Shown: in pieces, positions 1-10,523 of the stretch
Position numbering within the stretch: position 1 is the first letter of the stretch
Layout of the letters: each line of letters starts with the position of its first letter
Notes under the pieces: generated by a model
Told to the model about the DNA's origin: nothing
The model's database searches: none
What the model saw: the letters and a program-made list of their open reading frames with translations, nothing else
NCBI GenBank assembly: GCA_030435675.1
Contig: CM059621.1
Coordinates: forward strand, 14,942,001 to 15,006,000
DNA length: 64,000 nt
Origin: Steinernema hermaphroditum
Lineage: Eukaryota > Nematoda > Chromadorea > Rhabditida > Steinernematidae
Direction of reading: 5' to 3'
Translations under genes and position numbers: made by a program

Positions 1-596
1 CTCGGGGGTATTTGAGGGTCACACGTCCTTGTCTCACTAACTTGGGGCAAATCTGCAGCAGATTTAATTTCCATACGAGCTTTCCTCGAGCCAGATTGAG
101 CAATTTTCCAAGCTCCGGTTTGGACGTCCCCTTCTCGAAATGCGAAACGTCTGTAGAACACTTTTTTCGGAGGGCATAATAAATTCAAATTGCATTATGG
201 AATATCAGGGACAGTAAACATAGGATTTAAAAATGGTCAAAAAAACGAATAAAGCGTTGAAATAAGTGAAAAACAAAAAACTTTCTGCCTACCCTGTATA
301 TCCGACCACCGAGGGAATCGCCCCGGAAGGGCAGGAACTTTCTTCTTCGTTTTTTTTCGATCATTTTTAATCTTTTACAAAGGAGGTTCCGCGCTCTGCG
401 GGTGATAGGCCACCAGTAGCCTTCCGGCGGTGAACACACAAGATTGATATGGATGCATGAGAACCTTACGGGTGGAAAATCTCCAAAAGTTATTCTCAAA
501 TACCGCTTGTGTATGATATATGTCCTAGGCTTTCAGTAGTCAATTCCTGATACTTAACGGTATCTCACATACCTCCATTACCTTGCATCTTTATAG
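1..596. other. Region upstream of a lectin exon; probable intron/intergenic
   Basis: No supportable exon is visible here. The T-rich tract ending in an AG at 595-596 is the acceptor of the lectin exon that follows, so at least the right part is likely intronic. An inverted micro-copy of a CTLD start lies at 301-345. Confidence 0.5.
301..345 (-). pseudogene. Inverted micro-copy of a CTLD N-terminus
   Basis: Read on the minus strand, this stretch matches positions 816-858 of the seven-CTLD gene, covering the end of the signal peptide and the first cysteine. It would encode ESSCPSGAIPSV against ESSCPPGAIPSV. About nine tenths of some 40 bases agree. It then runs into an unrelated frame and a stop, so it is a fragment rather than an exon in use. 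Confidence 0.5.
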
Positions 597-680
597 ATCT
601 ACATCGAAAACTCCAACGTCGGCTGGTACAACTGGAATTGCGATAACACTTTCCCTTCTGTGTGCGCCGTTCCTCTTTGA
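597..680 (+). CDS. Last exon of an upstream C-type lectin gene (partial)
   Basis: A clean acceptor (ctttatag) opens a frame ending at TGA 678-680. It encodes NVGWYNWNCDNTFPSVC followed by AVPL. This is the terminal CTLD segment (Trp, two core cysteines, then xVPL) seen at the end of the seven-CTLD gene (GWYNYDC, FPAVCEIPL). The rest of the gene is not recognisable in the 596 bases upstream, so its other exons probably lie outside the window. The intron phase matches the conserved intra-CTLD intron of the neighbouring genes. The alternative is an orphan exon left by duplication. Confidence 0.7.
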   Translation: MYIENSNVGWYNWNCDNTFPSVCAVPL

Positions 681-770
681 AGATTATGTTCCGAATAAAC
701 GGTTAATCCGCACCACCCTGATAACACAGCCCACTTAAACCGATCAACGCTAAATTCTTGCCACTCAAGC

Positions 771-3700
771 ATGAGAGTTCTCGTCCTGCTGGGCTTGCTG
801 GTTCCGGCTTTCTTTGCAGAAAGTTCCTGTCCTCCCGGGGCTATTCCCTCGGTGAATGGAGACAAATGTTTTCATCTGGTCACCTACTCAGCCAGCTTCA
901 AGACTGCCCAGGAGCTCTGCGCCAACTTTGGAGGACACCTCGCCTCTGTCCACAACAAATGGGATGAGTATGTCTTGATAAGTTAGTGTCCTGGCGTCTC
1001 TGATATTTAACGGCAATTAGATATAGCTTCGAGTGGATACGTCCGTCTCTGGCTCGGAGGCCACGATGCGAACAACAACGGCACTTGGACGTGGACTGAT
1101 GGATCTCCTTTCGGCTACAGTCATTGGGGACACGGAGAACCATCGAACGAGTCTGGAAAGAACTGTCTTCTTTTTGATGGAATTAGTCTTGCGTGGAAAG
1201 CTTTCGACTGTTACTATCAAAGTAATTTTGTGTGCGAAACAAAAGCAAATCCTGGAACTACCGTACACCCATCTACGACTCCGTCCACGTCTACGACATC
1301 CTCCTCTACTTCCACGACTGTGCTGGTGACTACTACAACGAGCACGACGCCCTCTACCACCACTACTACCGTAATCCCCACGTCTACAACATCCTCCTCT
1401 ACTACCACGACTGTGGCAACTACTACAACCAGAACGACGCCCTCTACTACCGTAATCCCAACTACTACAACCAGAACGACGCCCTCTACTACCGTAACCC
1501 CTACGACTACACTTCCACCAACCACAGGTGCTCCTGAATGTAAGCTCCTTGGTCACCCTAATCGTCTAGATTACTGTCCTCCCGATGCTCAGTGCTCTGG
1601 ACCGTATGCCTATGTGTACACTGAGAACGCAGCCGGCTGGGAAGATGCCGAGGATTACTGTAAAAGTTTGAATGGTCACTTGGCGTCCATCCACAACAGC
1701 GCTGTCGAGGCGATCGCAGTCGGCTACCAAGAAGGATGGAACCCTTTGTGGATCGGTGGACGAATCGGGCAAGAGGGTCGTCTTGTTTGGAGTGATGGGT
1801 CCAGGGTCGATTACCAGAGATGGCTTCGAGGTGCTTCGCAGAAACCAACGAACGGAACCTGTGTTACGGTAAGTACTTTTATAAATGCATTTCTCATGTG
1901 GCCGTACTTTAGGTAACAGTAGATCTATTCAGCGGTGAGCAGGGGTGGTTCAACTATAACTGCAACGATAAATGCACGGCTCTCTGCGAAGTTCCTCTTG
2001 GTTCATGGGGTAAGACCACTATCGAAACTACGGTACCCGCTGAAACATCCACCTTCCCAAGCCAATCAACAACAGTGGCCCAAACTTCCACCGCTTCACC
2101 ATCTACTGCTAGTGAAACGACCAAATCTACATCTACGATCTTTCCTTCTACTCCCATCGAAACGACGGCCACTACAGGTACCTTCCCTGCGCCACTAGAA
2201 TTCATCTTTTTCATAGCTCCTCCTTGCCCGTCCGGATTCAAGTGCTCTGGAAAGTACGCCTATGTGCACAGCGGCTTCCCTAAAACCTGGAACGAAGCCG
2301 AAAATTACTGTCAATCCCTCCACGGCCATCTAGCTTCTATCCACAACGACCAAGTTGAGGAAATTGCCGTTAACTACCAATATGGATCGGAGCCCCTCTG
2401 GATCGGCGGACAAATCGGGCAGGGCGGCGACTTCTCTTGGAGCGACGGATCTTCGGTTCACTACGTCAAGTGGATTTTGGGAGAACCAGTAACTCCAGAA
2501 CGAGGGACTTGTATTACAGTAGCTAAGAAGGGACAATAGGGTGGTTAAAGGGGATATTTTATAGGTGACAGTCGATGTGAATAGTGGTCAAAAGGGATGG
2601 GGAAACTACGCATGCGATGCTACCTTTCCTCTTCTCTGTGAAGTGCCTCTCGAAGATGCTGTCAATATGACTGTTCCTCCAACGCCACCCGCCACGACAA
2701 CTCCCATCACCACCATTCAGACCACATCCCTGCCTTCAACAGGTGATAAAACCTTCTTCTTTCTCATTTTCAGCCGTTTTTGCAGCCTTTCCTTGTCCTT
2801 CTGGCTCCAAGTGCTACGGAAACTACGCCTACTCCCACTTCACCATCAGATCGACTTGGACCGCCGCGGAGACATACTGTCAAACCCTCAATGGTCACTT
2901 GGCTTCGATTCCCAACGGAGACGTAGAGAAAATAGTCTTCAGCTTCCAGCGAAACAAAGAGACTCTCTGGATAGGCGGCCGAATCGATCAAGATGGAAGC
3001 TTGAGCTGGAGCGATGGATCTTCAGTGAGATATATCGATTGGCTATCCGGAGCTCCACAGATACCAAAGCGAGGAACTTGTCTTTCGGTGAGAATATAGC
3101 TTGAGAATCCGTCACGGCTATAGGACGACTTAAGATCGCGTCGATTAATTCTACTAGCGGATGGATAAACTTCGACTGCAGCGATGAGTTCACGGCGGTG
3201 TGTGAGATTCCTCTGAATGCGTCTTCTACTACCGTATCTCAATCTACCTCCGCTCCAAACTCATCGTCTATGGCACCGAGTACTACCGTGTCGAAATCCA
3301 CTGAAGCTTCCGCTCCAACGACAAGTATTCATATGACACTTATTGCGTTTTCCCAATATTTCCTTGTAGCCAGCAAGGCTCCAACTTCTGCATCTACAGC
3401 CCAACCCTCAACTACAGTAGCCACCACCACCACAAGCTCTCCAAAAACCACAACTCCAAGTTCTTCTGTTCCTCCGACTGCCACTCAGCCCACAAGTATG
3501 ATCATTTCTACTTGTCGTTCAGCTAGTACCGTAACCCCAATAAGCTAAGAGACAAATACACATACCAGATACGTTCAAAATATACAGTATTACTTCAGGT
3601 TCTCACTGCCCCACAGGGACAAAGTGCTATGGAAACTACACTTACATAAAATACCCCGTCAAGTCAAGCTGGAAAAGCGCCGAAGCCTACTGCAAGGCGT

Positions 3701-5366
3701 TGCATGGCCACTTGGCGTCGATCCACAATGACGAATTGGAGAAGATTGCCTTTAGCTTCCAGCAAGACGACGAAGCTCTTTGGGTCGGTGGAACAATCGG
3801 AGTCGACGCTAGCTTGACCTGGAGCGATCAATCACCTTTTGACTATTCGAAGTGGCTTCCCAAAGCTCTAGACGGCCTTCTAGATGGGACATGCGTGGCG
3901 GTCAGTGCTTGCCTCAATCTCTCTCTTCAAGGAAGCTGCTTTAGGTGACCACAATGGATGGCCAAAAGGGGTGGTTTAACTTCATTTGTGTTGACCGTTT
4001 CGCGGCAATTTGTGAAGTGCCTCTTCATAAATGGCGCCCGACTTCAGCTGCGCCTTCTTCGACATCTAGTAGCCAAAGCACTACCGTCTCTGCATCGACT
4101 CAAGTGGCTACAACCACTGCATCTTCAACAACCTCAACGACTGGTATGTATATCAAGGAAATATGTCATCCTCAAGTGATTTATAGTTGGTCAAAGCTCC
4201 ACGACAACCGTATCAACCACTAGTACTCAGGGTTCGGCCATCACAGGTCTCATCCAACACGCTACCATAAACACACGAGCTTTAGATCTTCCCTGTCCAT
4301 CTGGATTCAAGTGCTACGGCGACTTCGCCTACTCCTACATTGAGTATTCCTTGACCTGGAAACAAGCGGAGGCTTCTTGCCAAGCCCTCAGCGGACACCT
4401 AGCTTCGATCCATAACCGCGATGTCGAGAAGATTGCTTTCAGTTTCCAGGAGGGTTTAGTCGGAGTGTGGATCGGCGGGAAGGTGGCGAATAATGGAAGT
4501 GTTTACTGGAGCGACGGCTCCCCAATGGATTATCAAAATTGGCTACCCGGCGCTTTGCATGGCACTTACGAGGATACCTGTGTTGTGATCAATGTAACTT
4601 ACACAAATCATCCTTGGATTTTCAATGCTTTTAGATCATCTACGGTGTGGACACCTCGGAAAAGGGCTGGAATAACCTGTACTGCGGTGACGGCCTCCCA
4701 GCAATCTGTGAAATTCCCTTGAGCACCTTCACGACCACCTCTGTACTGCCATCAACGACCACAGCATCTTCAACGACCACAAGCACCACGACGACTTCTG
4801 TCTCTACTGCTACGAGCACCAGTAGCCCTTCTACAACGACCATTTCACCAACATCATCGGAAGCTGAACTTTCCACATCTACTACTTTACCACCATCAGG
4901 TAAAAGTAGTCACTCTTTATGAGACTGACTCGGATTCCAGGCCCTTGCCCATCGGACTCAATCTGCTTCGGAAACTACGCCTACACCTACAGCAATCAAA
5001 TGGCCAGTTGGAATGACGCCGAGTCTTACTGTCAGTCCCGAGGAGGCCACTTGGCCTCGGTTCACAACATGCACGTCGAGAAGATCGTCCAAAGTTTCGA
5101 CCAGGGCACCGTGTGGATCGGTGGCAAAATCGGAGGTAGTGGTGTGGTGTCCTGGAGCGACGGATCGCCGGCGAACTACGAGCATTGGTTCCCTGGTTCG
5201 CAGGAGTTCTTCATGACTGGAACCTGTGTGACGGTCAGTAGCTGAACCAACTTAGCGATTCTAAATCCGTTTCCAGGTTGTCCACGATTCGACCAATGAC
5301 CACTGCGGCTGGTACAACTACGATTGCACTCTTAAGTTCCCGGCTGTTTGTGAAATTCCATTGTGA
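771..5366 (+). CDS. Secreted seven-CTLD C-type lectin with Thr/Ser-rich linkers
   Basis: Fifteen exons: 771-981, 1027-1868, 1913-2177, 2217-2518, 2565-2742, 2786-3087, 3135-3324, 3370-3495, 3599-3900, 3945-4143, 4187-4246, 4286-4593, 4635-4899, 4941-5233, 5277-5366. They total 3,933 nt (1,310 aa). The protein has a signal peptide (MRVLVLLGLLVPAFFAES) and seven CTLDs starting near 825, 1575, 2224, 2788, 3607, 4292 and 4940. CTLD1 differs from the rest: it has WTWTDGSPF and GEPSN, close to an EPN-type sugar site. CTLDs 2-7 share C-P-S-x-x-K-C, GHLAS(I/V)HN, W(I/V)GG, W(S)DGS and GTCV and lack EPN/QPD, so classical calcium-dependent sugar binding is uncertain. Linkers are Thr/Ser/Pro-rich and probably O-glycosylated. 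Introns repeat in a pattern: phase 1 before most CTLDs and phase 0 after GTCxT inside them, as expected from cassette duplication. A role as an extracellular recognition protein is inferred. Start chosen at the first Met before the signal peptide. Confidence 0.85.
1240..1530 (+). repeat. Minisatellite coding the Thr-rich linker
   Basis: The linker between CTLD1 and CTLD2 contains near-perfect 42-bp units (about 1419-1459 and 1460-1501) encoding TTTTRTTPSTTVIP. A larger imperfect repeat of about 120 bp covers 1270-1420. The unit length is a multiple of three, so copy number can change without breaking the frame. Confidence 0.8.
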
Positions 5367-5473
5367 TTACTGTAGCTACATCGGAAATGTGAATATCTGA
5401 GTAAATTCCCCTTGAACTATGGTCAGTGATTAGTGCACAACATATTGGTCTCGCTGTCACACGGACATGTCAC

Positions 5474-5504
5474 ACTACGAGCATTGGTTCCCTGGTTCGC
5501 AGGA
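5474..5504 (+). repeat. 31-bp exact copy of CTLD7 coding sequence
   Basis: The bases are identical to 5175-5205 inside exon 14 of the seven-CTLD gene (coding YEHWFPGSQ). The copy lies 108 bp after that gene's stop codon, and the flanks differ. It sits between short GTCACAC-containing repeats. Confidence 0.8.
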
Positions 5505-6609
5505 CACCGTCACACAGACATAATCGGCTCTTGGAAGTGCAAACACTGATAAAGTAGAGGTGTTCGCGCTTATCAGTTGTCGCCTGTGCTGACTTTCGGC
5601 ATCGCAGAACATGCTTTGCAGGGTGGCCATAAAGTGAATGGCGCTGATCTCGTGCTGAAACAAAGATTAGTACGCCATGACTTCTTGGGCATTCTGAGTG
5701 GCACGTTTTCAGCGACATGCATGTGCATCATCGACAAAGCAAAGGTGACAGGAGTGGGCAGAAAACGCCATCATCGTATTCAGATTTATCGCTATCTTTG
5801 GGCGGTTTTAATGAGATGTTTAGACAGTTTGGATCAGCTTTTGATTTTTGAACGGCGGAATCTCAGGTATGTCGTGGTGATCGTGGTGAACGGTCGTTCC
5901 CTCGGTCGCCCTCTACGCAGTTGGTCTGACGGCGAGCCTTAGGCAGTTGTGAGCTTTCCGGCTTGTCAGAAAGAAGTAGGACACTTGTTAGCCGTAGTCC
6001 TTCCACCAGCAGCTAGATGCACGACGCCAAGCATCAGCCAAGCCATTCATTTAATGACCGCCTTCCCAAACTTAAGTAACTTGTGTAGATTCTCAATTTT
6101 TAACTCTCAGGACGTTTCTCTTGTGGACGTGACTTGACGACAGGACATCCTTTTGATTATTATTATTATTATTAGATATTTTTGTCATTTTACGGTGTGC
6201 TCGAGGCATAGTGCTTGTGAAGGAAGCGAATCAGCTGTAGCGGTAAGTTGATCTGAGGGTGGGTAGTTGTGAGTTTTTTTCCGTCACGACCGACCGGTTC
6301 GACATCAGCGCCACGCTAGGAATGAAGCCGGCCTCTGTTTGGCTGTTATTTATTGTTATGCAAGGCATAACGCCTTTGATTCATGAAACAAAGAAGTCAA
6401 TTTATTAGCATAAACGGAGTTGAACAACAAGGAACAATTTTTGCTTTCTCGCGATCAATACTGACTACCAAGTATAATCCTTGCACAGCGAGCTACTTCG
6501 CTCCGAGATTAATTCCCAACCAGGTGTGTTGTGTCATAAGGTTCGGACATAGATTGCATCCGCAGTTAAGAGGGTTAATTGCCAATAATCCGCTTAGTAC
6601 ACCAAAAAT

Positions 6610-6760
6610 CCGACGCATTCAGAAGGCAAACATTCCATTGGTTTTGGGTTTTGTTTAAGGGGACATCTGCTAAATTCTTTGCGTAAACTTCAAGTGACTT
6701 CAAGTAGGAGTAATTGGTTTATCCTCTGTCGTCCTGATAAATTCGCCCGTTTACATCGTA
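6610..6760 (+). repeat. Dispersed repeat, copy 1 (second copy at 30225-30392)
   Basis: Both copies share the order: GCATTCAGAAGGC, ATTGGTTTTGGG, ATCTGCTAAAT, GTAATTGG, and AAAT(T/G)CGCCCGTTT. They are diverged and partly gapped. No coding capacity is evident; this is an old transposon remnant of unknown class. Confidence 0.6.
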
Positions 6761-8657
6761 AGACATCTTCTTCGCTTAGGCATCAGCGGTAATAAATTTA
6801 AAAAAATTTTTGTATGAAGATAAGGTGTACTAATAAGAGCAATGTGTTCAATCAATCAGCAGCATGTTCAAGCCTCGGATTTGTGTATAAAAGATTTTAT
6901 TGAAGAGAAGAGTTCATAGATAATACAGGGTGGCCCAAAAAAGGCATGTAAACAGAAGTCCGGAACATTATTTCTGTGAGTATCGTAAGTTCAGGAGTAT
7001 TGTTTAAAAAAAATTAGCGTGTCATAGAACCTGAGACATGCACACTTCATGAGATGCGTAGCGTTATAAAACAGACTGTATTAATCAGACCTTTCGTATA
7101 TGAATCGCCCTCCCTTCGATGGACATCATTTTACCTTCCTCAACGTATAAATTTCGATCTTTTCTTATGATACACAGATCTCAAACAGATTTATTTCGTA
7201 GATTTTTGTTGTTGAGCTTTTTGTTTTGTTTTTTTTTGTTCCCATTGACCGTTTGTAAAGTGTTTGAAGAGGAATCCTAATCTAAAATGTAGCTGTTGAG
7301 GACTGTTTGCATTATGAAGTGTAAACCAATGGGTTTTGATGGTTAACGTTAAATAATGTCTTCAAATTTTCAGTCTGATCTGAGGCGCACACTTCGAAAG
7401 GTTCTCTTGTTATGCTAAGAAATATCTGACAAAATAGAGAGACTGATGGGTTTTGATTCAGTGATTCAGTGTGGGAAAATCTTCTTTTTGTATCTTCAAT
7501 TTTTTTTATTGGAATTGCTGTTTGATAGACTTTTTCGTTTTCCCTTGTTTACATTTCGTTAGTTCTGAGCGTGTACAGATAGTTCTGTTGTTAATTTTTT
7601 GTTTCATGACACCTAGACAAGCAGTACATTTTTGTCTTTTTCAGCATATTTCTGGATTTAAAAAAAAAAAAACATTTTCTCCTTTGTTTGGTAGAGTTGT
7701 TCTTTTCTTGTTTCATGCAACATACTTCATTTTTCACCTCTTTCCGTAACAAAGGTTTGAGGGACCGTTGAGCTCTACGCATCCCAGTGGGCGACTTTGT
7801 GTAATTAAACCTTTATATACAACAGGGCACGCGAAGCACATGTACAAAATATGACTGAGCGAAATGGCTAGGAAGGATAGAAAGAAGTCATCAGCCGAGG
7901 CAGCAGAGGCGACGCGTTGACAGATACGGTGATGAATCGCTGTGGGACCGCGAGTGATTCAAATAACAGGATCAACGTGTGTGGTCAGCACGCAACACAA
8001 AGCATCTTAACTGTTAATTTTTGCATAACTTGGAGACGATCGGCTAGAATTGGCTAAATTCTGATGAAGCTGCACTACAGCTCAGCAATGCCATATATTT
8101 TTGCATGTAAAAAAGGTATACTTAGAAGTCAATGTTTTACTTGGTTGTTAACTCTGAGTTCTTTTAGCTGTATCACCTGGTCCGCCCCAAGAGCTACAAT
8201 GTCATTGGTAAGATGAAGCATTCAGACCTTCATGGATGATTTGGGTGGCACTCCCTCCAAGAATACTCTACATCAAAATGCGGCCTAAGCTTTTCTGCGG
8301 TTCATAAATCCGCCCTCCATAATGTTTCCTTTCTTCACAGTTTTATGCGGAAGGAGCTAGAGAAAAGACGTGCCGAAAGATAGCGCATTGATGAGTGATA
8401 AGGACCAGTTTCAGGGAACATTAGTTAACTCCCAGGACGTTTTATGCTTGCAGTAGGCTCTCTTTTAAACATTTTTAAACCGCTAGCGAGTGTTGTATGC
8501 ACGTAAATTGTGAAGTTACACATTTCCCTTGTACGAGGCGTTCCTCTTTTCCCTTATCGTATGAGACATCACACCTCACGCTGATAAGGCTGCTCCCATT
8601 GCAGTGCTGCGCTTTAAAGTTGACTGCTCTGCAACCAGAAAACTACATTTGGCGACC

Positions 8658-9225
8658 ATGCGGACCCTTTTATTAGTTGCTGCGTTCACCTGCCTCTCTC
8701 TCGCGGACCCATGCCCTCCGGGAGCATTCCAATCCCTTCACGGAAGCAAATGTTTCCACGTCATCCGCATGTCCTATGACTTCGAATCGGCCGAACAGCT
8801 CTGCGCCAACTTCGGCGGCCACCTCGCCTCCGTCCATAACAGATGGGACAACGCCGCTTTGATGAGTAAGTCTAAGACATTCTTCTTGAAAATACGGGAT
8901 TTAGCCTCCTATGAAATCGGCCAGTACTGGCTTGGCGGTCAGGATCGGCACAACAACGACACGTGGGCCTGGACCGATGGCACCGCTTTCAACTACAACA
9001 ACTGGGCGTCCGACGGAACCACCCACCAATCTGCAAATAACTGTCTCCTCTGTGATTCTATGACTCGTCTCTGGGAAGCTACTGACTGTGCGAAACAGGC
9101 GAGCTTCATCTGTGAGACGGCCGCTGATGTGCTGCCGACTGGCAGCCCTTGCCATCAGGTAAGATCAAATCTGTCAATTAGCGCTCACTCGAATGTTTCA
9201 GATGAGTCCTGAAGAAATGCTGTAG
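8658..9225 (+). CDS. Secreted single-CTLD C-type lectin
   Basis: Exons 8658-8865, 8905-9158 and 9202-9225 total 486 nt (161 aa). A signal peptide (MRTLLLVAAFTCLSLAD) leads into one CTLD of the same type as CTLD1 of the seven-CTLD gene: CPPGAFQS, GGHLASVHN, YWLGGQD, WAWTDGTAFNY, NNCLL and FICE. The EPN-type loop is replaced by a threonine- and serine-rich loop (SDGTTHQSANN), so sugar binding through the usual loop is doubtful. The first intron (39 bp) lies exactly where the first intron of its neighbour lies. If the last intron is not removed, the frame ends at 9212 with a slightly different tail. A poly(A) signal follows at 9303-9308. Confidence 0.85.
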
Positions 9226-9302
9226 ATGGCTGTAATTTGTGACATATATTATTCGCTATGTATCCCTCTATAGTATTGTGCTTTGCGTTGTATGCATATC
9301 AA

Positions 9303-9308
9303 AATAAA
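9303..9308 (+). terminator. Poly(A) signal of the single-CTLD gene
   Basis: An AATAAA hexamer lies 78 bp after the stop codon and right before the left end of a mariner-like sequence. Confidence 0.6.
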
Positions 9309-9312
9309 ACTA

Positions 9313-9620
9313 TTGGGTTGGCACATTGAAAATGGGACACTTGGTAAACATTCTATTTTTTTTTGCCATATTTAGAGTTGCGGCAAAATTGATGGATGCT
9401 TTGTGGAGTACAGTGAGCTGCCACCCTATACTATGATTGGCGACTTATACGTTGCATGCCTCTTGATCTTCGTGGCCTATTCTGTCTTGACGGTCATTTT
9501 TTGGCACCTCAAGATGGCGAAATACGAACTGTTGTAAGGGTTTCCTAAGGGTGACTGCTTTCAACCACATACATCACTGGGTCATACCTATCGAAAGCAC
9601 CTATAGCTTTGTTCATCATG
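9313..9620 (+). mobile_element. Left part of a non-autonomous mariner-like element
   Basis: A TA dinucleotide is followed by TTGGGTTGGCACATTGAAAA, the same terminus as the element at 16522. The following ~300 bp match 16580-16850 (ATTGGCG, TTGCATGCCT, TTTTTTGGCACCT, CATACATCACT). No matching right end lies nearby and no transposase frame is visible. Confidence 0.6.
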
Positions 9621-10505
9621 TATCAGAACATAGGCAAATGTCAAAAACATTGACCCCTCCGATCACCATGTCCCGTTACCTCTAACCTTTCCCTATGTTT
9701 AAGTACTGTAACTAACAATAGGGACATGCAGCATGCGTGTGACACTCACAGTTACTCTGTAATGAAAATGATAGGTGGTCTTAGCGATTGTTGTAGAAGT
9801 CCACATAGATTTCAGATTTGTTATAACCAGGGATCCGTAGTTCCACCGCCGCCAAGAAGCCCGTCACGACCGCCCGACTCCACCCGCGCCGCCAGAGAAG
9901 CCGAAGATGACTCTCCGCTCAGTTGGCTGTGCTCCAATACATCTTTTAATGTACTGTATAGTTAATGAATGTCCATGCAGTCCGTTGTGCTCCATCTGCG
10001 CCTTACAGAAACGGATTATATGTATAAATTGTCATCCAGTATGATTTTTGCGAGGAAACAACTAGATCAAAAGCTGTAAAAGAAATTACTTGTTCCGTAT
10101 ATAAAGTGTCTTATCTCACACCTTAATGTTGACCACTGGTTTTTAATTTGCGAATGGAAGGCTGGTGAATCTGCTCGAATGTCGTTTGTGTCTATCTTGT
10201 GTACGCTATGTAATGCCAATGGTGACGATAAATCGTGAAATAACCACTGACGCACTTCCATGTGATCGTAGAAGTGAACGTGCAGAAAGCGTGCACAAAT
10301 TCATTCGAGTTATGGTCATCTGTTCTGTTACAGCCATGAGTCTTGTGACCATTTTGTGACAATAAAGCTGCAACTGCTGCGTTATCTGCAAGTTGTTGAT
10401 GTCTCCACTTATCACTCAGCTTAAAAGCATCAAGAGTCACATTACCATGATTTAACAGCCATTCCCTCAACTGTCCTCAGCAGGAACGCCGCCACACCCA
10501 ACCGA

Positions 10506-10523
10506 TTTTTTCCTCTTTCAGAA
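10506..10523 (+). promoter_or_regulatory. Probable trans-splice acceptor
   Basis: A strong TTTTTTCCTCTTTCAG acceptor lies two bases before the ATG, with no upstream coding exon. This is the usual arrangement for spliced-leader addition in nematodes. No leader RNA gene is visible, so trans-splicing is inferred. Confidence 0.5.

Larger units (their letters stand above)
5367..8657. other. Lectin intergenic region with degraded repeats
   Basis: No gene is supported. It holds a 31-bp copy of CTLD7 sequence (5474-5504), an ATT microsatellite near 6155-6175, a dispersed repeat at 6610-6760, and long T-rich tracts (7200-7760). The ORF at 5577-5942 has no recognisable motif, no signal peptide and no intron support. 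Confidence 0.6.
9226..10523. other. Intergenic region containing a mariner-like end
   Basis: It contains the mariner-like left end (9313 to about 9620) and a C-rich patch at 9840-9910 with an open frame but no recognisable motif. At its right edge the tract TTTTTTCCTCTTTCAG (10506-10521) directly precedes the next gene. Confidence 0.5.

Noticed and set aside
1217..1525. Val/Gly-rich minus-strand ORF opposite the lectin linker
   Set aside because: It is the antisense shadow of the ACN-repeat Thr linker, with no start context or splice support.
5577..5942. 121-codon plus ORF after the seven-CTLD gene
   Set aside because: No domain, signal peptide, splice site or homologous copy in the window. 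Equally long frames occur on the other strand.
7200..7760. Hydrophobic ORFs in T-rich DNA
   Set aside because: Phe/Leu-rich frames arise from poly-T. No supporting signals.
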